Below, piece after piece: positions 8,152 to 17,757 of a stretch of DNA of 64,000 nucleotides. The notes under the pieces were generated by a model that saw nothing but the letters and a program-made list of their open reading frames with translations, was not told where the DNA came from and did no database searches. The DNA lies in the NCBI RefSeq assembly GCF_008831305.1, contig NZ_ML708615.1, positions 124,001 through 188,000 on the forward strand, given 5' to 3'. The stretch comes from Kocuria coralli. GTDB lineage: Bacteria > Actinomycetota > Actinomycetes > Actinomycetales > Micrococcaceae. Numbering within the stretch: position 1 is the first letter of the stretch; each line of letters begins with the position of its first letter. A program made the translations under genes and the position numbers.

Positions 8152-9490
8152 ATCCATGATGGCGCCGCACTGCCTTGCGGATCATCAGCAGGGTCATCAC
8201 CAACGTGGTGATGTAGAGCATCGGCCAGCCGAGCGAGAGGATCCCCGACTGGATGGCCGGTGACTGCTGGAACCAGGCGTACATCGCTCCCCCGACCACG
8301 ACGGCGCCGATCGCCAGCGGAGCCAGGTACGCCGCTTCGCGGCCGCGCTCGGCTTTGGCCTGGGCCGCCCAGTTGTCCGTCTGTGCCTTGCCGAAGAACT
8401 TCGCCCAGGCGCGCAGGAAGTGCCCCATCCGCATCCACAGGTAGATCTCCGCGGGGAAGAAGAGGAGCGCGAACCAGATGTCCCGGGCGCCACGGCCCTT
8501 GATGGACAAAGCGATGCGGAGATTCAGCAGGGTCGCTACAGCGGGCGGGATCAGCCACCAGGGACTGAAGACGAAGGCCCCGATGCTCAGGGAAGCACTG
8601 AGCAGCAGCAGGAATCCCAGGCGGATGGTGATGTTGAAGAACATGGACGCGTTCTCGATCCACCGCAGCCGGAGGTTCGGATGGAAGGGCTGCCCAGCGG
8701 TGGTGGAGCGCTGCCCCGGCCACATCAGGTCGATGGCCCCGAAGTTCCATTTGACCTGCTGCCCGTCGAGGGCGCGCACGGTGTGCATGCCGCCGACGGA
8801 GGCGCGCGCAGTGGCGCTGACCTTGGTGGCGGCACCGATGCTGCGCAGCTGGAGGGACAGCAGGGAGTCCTCGACCTCGCTGTCGCTGACCCAGGGAGTG
8901 GACTGCCTGTTGGCGGTCATCACGTCTTTGAGGGCCTGGATCGAGAACAGGGAGCACTGACCGCCGAGCACCGCCATGTTCCGGCCCCGCAGCAGGTTGT
9001 CCATGGTGAACGCGGCGAACTGAGCGCGCTGGCCCGTGGTGAGGAACGACGAGACCAGACCACGGCTGGAACGAGGGTCCACCGTGTAGATCGCGGAGAT
9101 CCCGCCGATCCGGGACTCGGTCTCCGCCTCCGCCTCCAGGCGTTCGACGGCGTCGGGCTCAAGGATGGTGTCGCCATCCACGCCGAGCAGGTAGTCGAAG
9201 CTGTCCGCGACCTTGGCGAAGCCGTAGTTCAGGGCGCCCACCTTCTTGTCGAGATTCTTGCCGATGTCGTGGACGAACACGTAGGTGGTGAAGATGTCGT
9301 CGTGATGAGTGGAGACGTGCTCCCCGGCGTAGCGGCGGGCGATGTAGAAGGTCTCGTCGGTGGTGTTGTTGATCACCACGTGGATCACCTCCGGCGGGCG
9401 GGTCTGGCTCAGCAGTGCGTCGAGTACGCCGGCGATGGTCTCCTCCTCGTTGTAGGCGGGAATCACGCACGCGATCGAGTTGCGATGCAC
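8141..9490 (-). CDS. Family 2 processive glycosyltransferase, membrane
   Basis: 449 residues from the GTG at 9490. GT-A motifs are in order: VIPAYNEEETI at the N-terminus, DGD at 105-107, ED at 207-208 and a QQVKW box (a QxxRW variant) at 244-248, followed by four to five membrane helices (about 284-440). This is the layout of cellulose/hyaluronan/poly-GlcNAc synthases, which polymerise sugars at the inner membrane. The start is doubtful: a well-placed ATG with AGGGGGA upstream lies at 9566 in another frame, and removing one base from CCC at 9502-9504 joins the two. Convergent with the response regulator. Confidence 0.88.
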   Translation of the reverse strand: MHRNSIACVIPAYNEEETIAGVLDALLSQTRPPEVIHVVINNTTDETFYIARRYAGEHVSTHHDDIFTTYVFVHDIGKNLDKKVGALNYGFAKVADSFDYLLGVDGDTILEPDAVERLEAEAETESRIGGISAIYTVDPRSSRGLVSSFLTTGQRAQFAAFTMDNLLRGRNMAVLGGQCSLFSIQALKDVMTANRQSTPWVSDSEVEDSLLSLQLRSIGAATKVSATARASVGGMHTVRALDGQQVKWNFGAIDLMWPGQRSTTAGQPFHPNLRLRWIENASMFFNITIRLGFLLLLSASLSIGAFVFSPWWLIPPAVATLLNLRIALSIKGRGARDIWFALLFFPAEIYLWMRMGHFLRAWAKFFGKAQTDNWAAQAKAERGREAAYLAPLAIGAVVVGGAMYAWFQQSPAIQSGILSLGWPMLYITTLVMTLLMIRKAVRRHHGFTV

Positions 9491-9710
9491 CAGTGCGAGA
9501 TCCCATGCCCTCAGTGGTCACCGTGACGAATCCGCTGTCGATGGCCGTGGCCGTGATGCTTTCCATGATTTTCCCCCTTGCTGTCCTCCCCCCGGAGGAC
9601 TTCATGATCAATCCTGGATCCCTCACCTCAAGATGAACCTTCATATAGACGCAAGATTCGGGCAAGAGTTCCGCAGGGAAAGCAGCGGCCCTGAGGATAA
9701 AGTTGGCGGG

Positions 9711-10298
9711 GTGACCTATTTCGATGCGCCCGTTCTGGAAAACGAGTTCGTGCGGCTGGAACCCCTGAGCCTCTCGCATCACGACGACCTCGTGGCCGCC
9801 GTGCGGGTGGGCGAGCTGTGGCGGACGTGGTACACGAGCATTCCGTCCCCCGAGGCCATGGCCGATGTCATCACCCAGCGCCTCGCACTGCACGGCAAGG
9901 GTGCCATGGTGCCGTGGGCGGTGATCGATCCCCGTTCGGGGGCCGCCGTCGGCATGACCACCTACCTCAACATCGATCCGGTCAACAGGCGCCTGGAGGT
10001 CGGGTCGACCTGGCTGGGCAAGGCGGCGCACGGGACCAGGATCAATCCCGCCGCGAAGGTGCTGCTGCTGAGCCGGGCCTTCGAGGATCTGGGCTGCGGC
10101 GCGGTCGAGCTCCGCACGCACTGGCACAACCGGCAGTCCCGCGCCGCGATCGAGAAGCTAGGGGCCAAACAGGACGGGGTGCTCCGCAATCACATGGTTC
10201 TCAGCAACGGCACCGTCCGGGACACCGTGGTCTACTCGATCATCGACGGGGAGTGGCCAGCGGTGAAGGTCGCCCTCCAGCAACGCCTCGGGATGTGA
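9711..10298 (+). CDS. GNAT N-acetyltransferase (RimJ/RimL type)
   Basis: 195 residues. The RimJ-like start FDAPVLENEFVRLEPLSLSHHDDLVAAV, the WLGKAAHGTRINPAAKVLLL acetyl-CoA region and the HNRQSRAAIEKLGAKQDGVLRNHMVLSNG block are typical of acetyltransferases that modify protein N-termini or small amines. GTG at 9711 is chosen because TAAAGT ends 7 nt before it (leaderless pattern); the frame is open further upstream but that overlaps the glycosyltransferase promoter. Acceptor unknown. Confidence 0.88.
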   Translation: MTYFDAPVLENEFVRLEPLSLSHHDDLVAAVRVGELWRTWYTSIPSPEAMADVITQRLALHGKGAMVPWAVIDPRSGAAVGMTTYLNIDPVNRRLEVGSTWLGKAAHGTRINPAAKVLLLSRAFEDLGCGAVELRTHWHNRQSRAAIEKLGAKQDGVLRNHMVLSNGTVRDTVVYSIIDGEWPAVKVALQQRLGM

Positions 10299-10317
10299 GG
10301 CGGAAGGAGGCCATCCG

Positions 10318-10947
10318 ATGACCGACGGGACGCCGGGGCCCGGCGATCGGCAGGCAGTGCCGGCCACGAACGACGATGGCCGGCTGCCCCGAGCTGCCCG
10401 TGAAGCACTCGAAGCGGCGTACCGGGCCTATGCGGATGCCCCGGCGCGTTCGGCGGAGCAGAAACGATGGTCCGCGGAGATCTCAGCGCTGGCGGCAGCG
10501 GGGCGAGCTGCGGGATGGCCGATGCGCCTCCTGGCGCAGGTGTGCGGGGTGTCGGCGGAACGCATGCGCCAGTTCGCGGCCGGCCGACTCAGGGATCTGC
10601 CGCCCGAGGCGAAGGCGCTGTTCCCTCAGTACAAACGACCGCGCCCGGCTGCTCGCAAGGCCGTGGAGCGGGCGCATCTGAGCGTCGATGAGGCCGCCGA
10701 GCTGCGCGAACTGGCCAAGCTGGCCGGACAGAACACGGGGTCCCATGCTGCGGACTCCCCCGCCGCGCAGGCGAGCCGCCGCTTCACCGCGCTGGTCCGC
10801 GGCCATCACGACCGCGGCGTGATCTGGGCGGAGATCTCCGATGCCACCCGCATGTGGACGGCGTGGCCCTTGACCGAAGGAGAGACGGGTCTGGAGCCGC
10901 TCGTGCGGGTCAGCGGGCTGCGGCAGCGCATCGCGCGCGCCCAGTAG
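10318..10947 (+). CDS. Hypothetical protein with HTH-like segment
   Basis: 209 residues, unrecognised. A charged N-terminal half contains AGWPMRLLAQVCGVSAERMRQFAAG, which reads as a helix-turn-helix (about residues 67-91). The second half (RFTALVRGHHDRGVIWAEISDATRMWTAW) may hold a second such motif. That suggests DNA binding, but no family can be named. GGAAGGAGG upstream fixes the ATG. It follows the GNAT gene by 19 bp and is probably cotranscribed with it. Confidence 0.7.
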   Translation: MTDGTPGPGDRQAVPATNDDGRLPRAAREALEAAYRAYADAPARSAEQKRWSAEISALAAAGRAAGWPMRLLAQVCGVSAERMRQFAAGRLRDLPPEAKALFPQYKRPRPAARKAVERAHLSVDEAAELRELAKLAGQNTGSHAADSPAAQASRRFTALVRGHHDRGVIWAEISDATRMWTAWPLTEGETGLEPLVRVSGLRQRIARAQ

Positions 10948-11071
10948 GGCTCCGAGGGAGATAATCCTCGTCACACTCCGCCTTGAGGCGCGTTTTCCCG
11001 GAAGATCGCACCGGCAGGCAACGTTGGAGTCGCCAGACCTACCACCGGCTAACCGCGAAAGAGTGATCTGG

Positions 11072-11698
11072 ATGAGCATCGACCAGGCAGTTCTGCCCAC
11101 CACCTTGGAGACCGCCGCATTGGACCGGCTGTTCAGCAGGGCGCACACGACGAACAGCTTCAGCGACGAGCCCGTGGACCCGCAGCTGATCCGGCGAGTA
11201 TACGAGGATCTGCGCTGGGCGCCGACGGCCTTCAACGCACAGCCGCTGCGGCTGACCGTGCTCACGCCCGGCCCTACCCGTGATGCCGTCATCGAGCACC
11301 TGATGCCCGGCAACCAGGCCAAGACCCAGGCCGCACCGCTGACGATCGTGGCCGCCTACACCGCCGATTGGCACGAGTACATGCCCACGCTCGCGCCCCA
11401 GCGTGCCGGCGCCCGGGAGTCCTTCGCCGAGAAGGCCGGCATGCGCGAGACCGTGGGACAGCAATCGGCCGACATCCAGATCGGCTACCTCCTGCTGGCC
11501 CTGCGGGCGCACGGCCTGGAGGTCGGCCCCATGACCGGCCTCGATGCAGCCGGAGTGGACTCCGTCGTCCACCAGGAGAACGGGTGGAAGACCAGGGTGG
11601 TCATCAATGCGGGCCATCGAGCTCACCCCGACGACGAGACCGCCGTGGCGCCGCGCGGCGGCCGGCTCGAATTCACCGACGCCGCCCAAGTGCTCTGA
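11072..11698 (+). CDS. Nitroreductase-fold protein, malonic semialdehyde reductase (RutE)-like
   Basis: 208 residues. The FMN-dependent nitroreductase fold is recognisable from SRAHTTNSFSDEPVDPQLIRRVYEDLRWAPTAFNAQPLRLTVLTPG and the C-terminal GLEVGPMTGLDAAGVDSV. The arrangement matches the RutE/HadB-like group, which reduces malonic semialdehyde or related aldehydes and quinones. No other rut genes are present, so uracil catabolism is not implied. ATG 11072 is chosen over an upstream TTG. About 200 bp of its 3' end is duplicated near 17921-18083. A MarR gene follows immediately. Confidence 0.85.
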   Translation: MSIDQAVLPTTLETAALDRLFSRAHTTNSFSDEPVDPQLIRRVYEDLRWAPTAFNAQPLRLTVLTPGPTRDAVIEHLMPGNQAKTQAAPLTIVAAYTADWHEYMPTLAPQRAGARESFAEKAGMRETVGQQSADIQIGYLLLALRAHGLEVGPMTGLDAAGVDSVVHQENGWKTRVVINAGHRAHPDDETAVAPRGGRLEFTDAAQVL

Positions 11699-11716
11699 AG
11701 CGAGTGCCCTGAGGCG
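11689..11716 (+). repeat. 14-bp tandem repeat at the nitroreductase/MarR junction
   Basis: AGTGCTCTGAAGCG (11689-11702) is followed at once by AGTGCCCTGAGGCG (11703-11716), differing at two positions. It covers the stop codon of the upstream gene and the region where MarR should start. The duplicated copy near 18083 has only one unit, so this copy may have expanded. Confidence 0.6.
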
Positions 11717-11774
11717 CGGCGACGGCACGTCCTCGGCTCGGTTCGTTCTGGGCTTCCTGACCTGCTCGCGCCGG

Positions 11775-12161
11775 ATGGAGCGGGCACGGATGTCTTTCCT
11801 GAAGCAGCGCGGACTCTCGGACGGGCGCATGGGCGCCCTGCTCGCGATCAGCGCCGCACCGGGGATCACTCCGACTGAACTGGCCGACCAGCTGGAGGTC
11901 ACCAGGGCCACCGTCACGAGTCTTACAGAGGGCCTGGTCAAGCAGGGCTTGATCAGCCGCGAGATGCCTGCAGGCGATCGCCGCGCCCTGTCCCTGAAAA
12001 CGACGGAGACGGGCGAGCAGGTCCTCGACGACCTGATTCCCGAGCTCCTCGAATGGCTCACAGGTAAGGCATCCGAGATCCTCGAGCAGGAGCGAACGCT
12101 CACGTGGGATGTCCTCGAGCGCCTCCAGCGCGGGCTCGACGAGACCGACGCGTCGTCGTGA
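11775..12161 (+). CDS. MarR family transcriptional regulator
   Basis: 128 residues from the first usable ATG. The winged helix is plain: MGALLAISAAPGITPTELADQLEVTRATVTSLTEGLVKQGLISREMPAGDRRALSL, followed by the dimerisation helix. Helix 1 of the family seems to begin before this ATG (ARFVLGFLTCSRR, from about 11736), and the frame is open upstream but lacks a standard start close by. The true start is therefore uncertain and may be non-ATG. The stop overlaps the start of the FUSC gene (GTGA), indicating coupling; MarR may control that transporter. Confidence 0.8.
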   Translation: MERARMSFLKQRGLSDGRMGALLAISAAPGITPTELADQLEVTRATVTSLTEGLVKQGLISREMPAGDRRALSLKTTETGEQVLDDLIPELLEWLTGKASEILEQERTLTWDVLERLQRGLDETDASS

Positions 12162-13921
12162 TTCCCGCCCAGGCCGCGGCGATCACCGCGATGCTCCAGA
12201 TCGCCGCCGCCTGGGCGGGAATCCTCCTGGCCGGGCAATGGTGGATCGTCTTCCCGCTCCTGCTCGTCAGCTTCTTCGCGGCAGGCATGCTGCGATCCGT
12301 GGCGATCGGGATCAGCATGCGCTGGCTGGTCATCACCATCATTTTCCTGGCCTTCGCCGAATTCACGCCGACGCTGGCGGTCGAGCCCACCACCGCGCTG
12401 CTCTACTTCGCGGTCGGGGCTGCGATCATGATCGCCGCTCAGCTGCTACCGCCTTTCAGCTCCCGTCATTCCGGGCAGCGGCGCGCGGTGAGCGCCTTCT
12501 ACCGGCAGATCGCGGCGGGCGGCCCCCTGGGGCCGGCGCTGTTCTCGGCCGATCAGAGCCTGGCCCTGCTCCATCGGCGCACCAGCGGCCGTGAGCTGGA
12601 GCGGCTGACCCAGCTCGTCGAACGCGGCGAGCAGATCGCCCAGCTCCTCCTCCTGCTGGACAACAGGTCCGAGGAGGAGGCCCGGCGCTGGCGCGATATC
12701 GCTTCGAGCAGGCTGTCCGAGATCGCCGAGCACATCGCCCGCGGTGACAGAGCGCCGCTGCCCGCACCGCCTGCGTGGGATCGCGAAGCGGCTGACCCTG
12801 CCGAATCCGCGCTCATGGAGGCCATCGATGCCGCCGCACGGGTCGCGGGCGGTCTCGGAGCCCAGGCGCCATCCGAGGAACGTCGTGCCCCCCGCCCCTG
12901 GGAGCTCGTCCGCGCCGAGCTGCGGCCCCGCTCCCCGATCCTCCACCATGCCCTTCGCCTGTCCATCGCCTGCGTGATCGCCCAGATCACCGGAATGCTG
13001 GTGGCGAGCTGGGTCGGGACCTCGGCCATGCTCGCAGGCCACGGGTTCTGGGTGGTCGTGGCCACCGCCCTCATCGTCTTCCCCGACTACGGTGACACCT
13101 TCTCCCGCGGTATCGGGCGCACCATCGGCACGGTCCTGGGCGCACTGCTGGGGATCGGGCTCTCTTTCCTGCCGCAGAACCCGTTGCTGCACATCATCAT
13201 CCTGGTCCTGCTCTTCTTCGGCTACCTCGCCTTTCGCAGCTGCGGCCAGGCGTGGACGATGTTCTGGGTCGTGGCCTGGATCGCTGCACTGACCCCGGGG
13301 CCCCTGGGCGCGATCACACGCGGGGCGGACACTCTGATCGGCTGCGTGATCGGTTTCGCCGTCTTCCTGGTCGCTCCGACCTGGCACCGGAATCAGCTCA
13401 GCGACAGGCTCAAGGACTGGTCTCAGGCCGAGGGCGAGCGCCTGGAGTCCCTCAGCACTCTGTGGCAGCTGGATTCCGAGGAGCACCGCCTGGCCGTCGC
13501 GCATGCGACCGTCAGGAGCCGGGTGGCACGACTAGAGTTCTTCAACGCAGCGCACAGCGCCCGCACCGAGCCCCGCAGCAAGCGCGAGCAGTGGGAGAAC
13601 GACGATCTTGATCCCGTGTCCGATCGTGTCCTGGAGGTCAGCCGGCAGGTCGCCGTCCTCTCGGTCTCCGTACCCCAGTGGCCCGAGGAGGCCCGCTCAC
13701 GAGCCTGTTCGCAGGCCGACGCGTTGGCCACGGCACTGCGCCGGCTCGGGGCCGGCGAGCAGGAAGCCAGCGCCGACGGCGGGTCGCAGCGGATCCAGCC
13801 GGTCCGCACCGAGGAACCCGGCGGTCCGGGCGTTGCAGATGCGCAGCTGGCGTTCACGCGGGCAGCCGAGGCTCTCGACTGGCTCGCTCACGAAGAGTCG
13901 CGGCAAGCCCAGAGGGCCTAG
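12158..13921 (+). CDS. FUSC-like (aromatic acid exporter type) membrane protein
   Basis: 587 residues. Two membrane blocks (about 1-90 and 285-425) flank a long soluble helical domain, and a second soluble domain ends the protein. This is the duplicated layout of FUSC/YccS/YhfK-like proteins of the fusaric acid resistance group; RTIGTVLGALLGIGLSFLPQN matches the second membrane block. GTG 12158 overlaps the MarR stop by 4 bp. Probable role: export of aromatic or weak-acid compounds under MarR control. Substrate unknown. Confidence 0.83.
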   Translation: MIPAQAAAITAMLQIAAAWAGILLAGQWWIVFPLLLVSFFAAGMLRSVAIGISMRWLVITIIFLAFAEFTPTLAVEPTTALLYFAVGAAIMIAAQLLPPFSSRHSGQRRAVSAFYRQIAAGGPLGPALFSADQSLALLHRRTSGRELERLTQLVERGEQIAQLLLLLDNRSEEEARRWRDIASSRLSEIAEHIARGDRAPLPAPPAWDREAADPAESALMEAIDAAARVAGGLGAQAPSEERRAPRPWELVRAELRPRSPILHHALRLSIACVIAQITGMLVASWVGTSAMLAGHGFWVVVATALIVFPDYGDTFSRGIGRTIGTVLGALLGIGLSFLPQNPLLHIIILVLLFFGYLAFRSCGQAWTMFWVVAWIAALTPGPLGAITRGADTLIGCVIGFAVFLVAPTWHRNQLSDRLKDWSQAEGERLESLSTLWQLDSEEHRLAVAHATVRSRVARLEFFNAAHSARTEPRSKREQWENDDLDPVSDRVLEVSRQVAVLSVSVPQWPEEARSRACSQADALATALRRLGAGEQEASADGGSQRIQPVRTEEPGGPGVADAQLAFTRAAEALDWLAHEESRQAQRA

Positions 13922-13933
13922 TGTGTCGGATAA

Positions 13934-13988
13934 ATGCTGTAACCAGGCGATGATGCCGTTGAGCACGACAACCGCTCGGTAACAGCAT
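13934..13988. repeat. 11-bp inverted repeat between convergent genes
   Basis: ATGCTGTAACC (13934-13944) and GGTAACAGCAT (13978-13988) are inverted repeats with one mismatch and a 33-bp spacer, between the convergent ends of the FUSC gene and thiF. It could be a weak bidirectional terminator or the remnant of a small mobile element; no transposase-like reading frame lies between the arms. Confidence 0.5.
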
Positions 13989-14008
13989 CGTGGCGCTCTG
14001 CGGGACCC

Positions 14009-15252
14009 TCAGTCGTGGTGCAGCAATTCGTATCCGCCCAGGAGGTTCTTCACGGCCGCTTCGGGGTGGCTACGGGAGATCGCGGCCAGCGCCTGCCGCG
14101 AGCGCACACCGTGAGCGCAGTACAGCACCACCGGCTGCTCGCTGGTGGATTCCTGCAGTCCTGGCAGGTCGGTGGAACCGTCCAGCACGGCCCCCAGCGG
14201 GATATTGACCGCACCGGGCACCGCGCCGGCCTGGTACTCGTGGGGTTCGCGGACATCGATGATCCGGCCGAGCCGCCCGGCCTCCAGTTCTCGCCGGAAC
14301 TCCGCCGGGCTGAGGTCGTCGGGCTGCTTGGGCTCCCCGGTGAAGGGGTTGAAGTCCAGCTCCTCCGGTCCCGCGCCGGCATGGTCTTGGCGATCTCCGG
14401 CCGCGGTGACCGGATCCGCATCCGGTCCTGCAGGGGCCGGCACGGCGCAGGATTCTCCCGCGTCCTCGGTGTCGGTCATCTGCGTCACGGGTTCGCGCTG
14501 AGGATCCGGGCGCAGGTTCAGTGTCCGGAAGTCGGCTGTCAGGGCGTCGAAGGTGATCACGCGGCCCAGCAAGGACTCCCCGATCCCGGTGAGGTGCTTG
14601 ATCGTCTCGGTGGCCATCAGGGAGCCGATCACACCGGGCAGTACGCCCAGCACGCCGGCTTCGGCGCAGCTGGGGGCAGCGTCGGCCTCCGGCTCCTCCG
14701 GGTAGAGGTCCCGGTAGGTCGGGCCACGGCTTCCGTCGGGCAAGCGGGACCAGAAGAGGCCGACCTGTCCGTAGAAACGCAGGATGGAGCCGGTCACCAG
14801 CGGCGTGCCCAGAATCTCGCAGGCATCGGAGACCACGTAGCGGGTGGTGAAGTTATCGGAGCCGTCGACGACGATGTCCGCCCCGGCCAGCAGGTCGAGT
14901 GCGTTGTGGGCAGCGATCCTCACCCGGTGCTCATGGACCACTACCTCTGGATGCAGTCCGCGCATCACCTCGGCCGCGGATGCGGTCTTGGGCCGGCCCA
15001 GGGACTCTTCGGAGTGGATCACCTGACGGTGCAGATTGGAACGTTCCACGTAGTCGTCGTCGATGAGATCGATGGTGCCTACGCCGGCGGCCGCGAGGTA
15101 GGTCAGGACGGGTGAGCCCAGCGCCCCGGCACCGATCACGGCAACCCGCGCTCGCAGCAGTTCGGCCTGGGCCTCGATGCCGAAGCCCGCCAGGGAGAAG
15201 TGCCGCTGGAACCTCTCCATCTGAGAGCGGTTGAAGGCAGAGAGCGCTGACA

Positions 15253-15253
<1 letters not shown>
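14009..15253 (-). CDS. thiF: ThiF/MoeB-type adenylyltransferase with C-terminal rhodanese domain
   Basis: 414 residues. The E1-like half (about 10-265) has the nucleotide site RVAVIGAGALGSPVLTYLAAAGVGTIDLIDDD, the NLHRQVIH Arg region and the SCAEAGVLGVLPGVIGSLMATE block. The rhodanese half (about 315-410) carries the active loop YCAHGVRSRQA. The enzyme adenylates the C-terminal Gly-Gly of ThiS and, with the rhodanese cysteine, helps transfer sulfur. The ATG at 15253 overlaps the thiG stop (TGATG), so translation is coupled. A MoeB/MoeZ role in molybdopterin or other sulfur-carrier pathways is possible too. Confidence 0.93.
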
Positions 15254-16128
<875 letters not shown>

Positions 16129-16159
16129 TCAGACGATATTCGTGTGCCGGGCTCCGTGA

Positions 16160-16399
16160 TCAGCCGCCCTGGACAGCGGTGACGATCTCCAGCTGGGCGT
16201 TCTCTTCGAGATCTGCGGCGGCCCAGAGGCTGCGCGGCACAACGGACCCCTCCAGCGCGACGGCCACGCCGAGGCGCCCGCCGTCGGCCGGGCGCCCCTC
16301 CGGGGTGAGTTCGCGCCCGGTGGTGTGCTCGACCGCATGCGCCACCGTGGCGCCCGGCGGCAGGTCGATGGACTGATCGTTGATGCGAACTGTGGGCAT
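16160..16399 (-). CDS. thiS: Sulfur carrier protein ThiS
   Basis: 79 residues with a ubiquitin-like fold, ending in the required Gly-Gly (TAVQGG). The N-terminal INDQSIDLPPGATVAHAVEHTTG and ELEIVTAVQGG-like end are diagnostic. The C-terminal glycine is adenylated by ThiF and thiocarboxylated to give sulfur to ThiG. It carries a slightly longer middle loop than the E. coli protein. It is 70 bp from both thiO and thiG. Confidence 0.95.
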   Translation of the reverse strand: MPTVRINDQSIDLPPGATVAHAVEHTTGRELTPEGRPADGGRLGVAVALEGSVVPRSLWAAADLEENAQLEIVTAVQGG

Positions 16400-16469
16400 A
16401 GTGAGCCCAGTCTACGCAACGGCTGCGCCCCGCTCACGGTTCTCGCCCGTCGATCCTGAGGGCATCTGC

Positions 16470-17684
16470 TCATCGCGAGAGCGCCATGGCCTCCAGGAGT
16501 GCTGCATCGTCCACGCTCAGCTCGGCCCCTGTGACCAGGGCGGTAGTCAGCCTCGCCCCTAGAGGGGCAAGGAGAATCCCGTGGCGGTGAAAGCCGGTCG
16601 CGACGACGATCGGTGCTCCTGGAGTCCCTCCGCCGTTCTCCGTGAGCAGTCCCAGGTACGGTCGATCATCAGGGGTCCCGGGGCGAGCGCGAGTCACGAT
16701 CTCGCTCAGCTGCATCTCCCGGACCGCTGGCAGAATCGCCGCTGCGTCCTCCAGCAGCTCCAGCACGCTTCCCGCGTGGGTGCCCTCGAGTCCGTCCTCA
16801 CGAGAGGAGGCGCCGACGATCAACTCTCCATCGGCTCGCGGCACCAGATAGACGGCCCGTCCGGCCACCCGGGCGCGGATCACCGCGCCCAGCGGCTGGG
16901 TCTCCCCCGGTAGCAATTGACTCTTCGGCACGCGCAGGCGCAGTACATCGCCGTGCACCGGGCGCAGGGGCAAGGGATGCTGCTCGGGCAGCCCCTTGAT
17001 CCGGCCGTAGCCGAGACCCGGGCTCAGCACGACGGCGGCGCATCTCAGCTCAGTGCCTTCGCACGTGGTGACCACCGCGGCGTCGCCGTCTCTGTCCACT
17101 CCCGAGACCGGCTCGTGGACCCATACGGCAGGCGGCCCCGCGTCGGGGAACCCGGCCGCCGGCAGCTCGGCGGACAGCGCTTCGGTCAGGGCCCCGGCCA
17201 GGCGGCGGGGATCCACCTGGTGATCGCTGGGCACGTCCCATGCTCTGGATACACCCGGGGCGAGAGAGGGCTCCCGCCGGCGCAGGGTCGATGAGCTCAG
17301 GGAGTGGACTTCCATGCCGTGATCCCTCTGGACGGAGACCAAGGCGGCCACCGCATCACGGTCTCCGGGATCAGCGGCCAAGAGAATGGTGCCGGTTTCG
17401 CGGTAGCCGGTCTCCGCCCTCACGGCTCGGGAAAGGGCCGCCATCGCCTCGGGGTACTCGGCCCGGGAAGCACTCATCAGCGGCCAGAGCTGCTGCTGGC
17501 TGTACTGGACTTCACTGATGGGAGCGAGCATCCCGGCGGCAGCGAACGTGGCCTGGGAAGCGGGGGCGGGATCCAGGATCGTGACCGCCCGCCCGGCCAG
17601 GCGCAGGTTCCAGGCGGTGAGCAATCCGATGATGCCCGCACCGACCACCGCCGTGCACTGAGCGGTTCCAGTGTGATTCGTCAT
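16470..17684 (-). CDS. thiO: Glycine oxidase ThiO
   Basis: 404 residues. FAD-dependent amine oxidase; the nucleotide motif AVVGAGIIGLLTAWNLRLAGRAVTILD is at residues 12-38 and the C-terminal GFHRHGILLAPLGARL closes the FAD site. ThiO oxidises glycine to the imine used by ThiG, the aerobic route to the thiazole. The ATG at 17684 is the only sensible start and has no Shine-Dalgarno site; its A is also the last base of a tRNA-like element ending in CCA. First gene of thiO-thiS-thiG-thiF. Confidence 0.94.
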   Translation of the reverse strand: MTNHTGTAQCTAVVGAGIIGLLTAWNLRLAGRAVTILDPAPASQATFAAAGMLAPISEVQYSQQQLWPLMSASRAEYPEAMAALSRAVRAETGYRETGTILLAADPGDRDAVAALVSVQRDHGMEVHSLSSSTLRRREPSLAPGVSRAWDVPSDHQVDPRRLAGALTEALSAELPAAGFPDAGPPAVWVHEPVSGVDRDGDAAVVTTCEGTELRCAAVVLSPGLGYGRIKGLPEQHPLPLRPVHGDVLRLRVPKSQLLPGETQPLGAVIRARVAGRAVYLVPRADGELIVGASSREDGLEGTHAGSVLELLEDAAAILPAVREMQLSEIVTRARPGTPDDRPYLGLLTENGGGTPGAPIVVATGFHRHGILLAPLGARLTTALVTGAELSVDDAALLEAMALSR

Positions 17685-17757
17685 GGAGCGGCTGGCGGGA
17701 ATCGAACCCGCATCCTCTGCAGGATGAGCAGGAGCTTGGCCATCAAGCTACAGCGCC
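17684..17757 (-). tRNA. tRNA-Gly-like element, degenerate, joined to the thiO start
   Basis: Read on the minus strand, 74 nt fold in the tRNA-Gly layout: D-arm GCTT/AAGC, anticodon stem with four of five pairs, T-arm GCGGG-TTCGATT-CCCGC, discriminator U, and an encoded CCA. U73 is a bacterial tRNA-Gly identity feature. Defects: acceptor pairs 2 and 3 are mismatched, one anticodon-stem pair is broken, and the loop TCATCCT puts AUC (not a glycine anticodon) in register, with UCC displaced by one. The final A of CCA is the A of the thiO ATG. Probably a decayed tRNA or a tRNA-like leader rather than a working tRNA. Confidence 0.6.

Noticed and set aside
9159-10127. 322-residue minus-strand frame over the GNAT gene
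   Set aside because: Mostly antisense to the GNAT gene; only its last part (from 9566) is of interest, as the possible true start of the glycosyltransferase.
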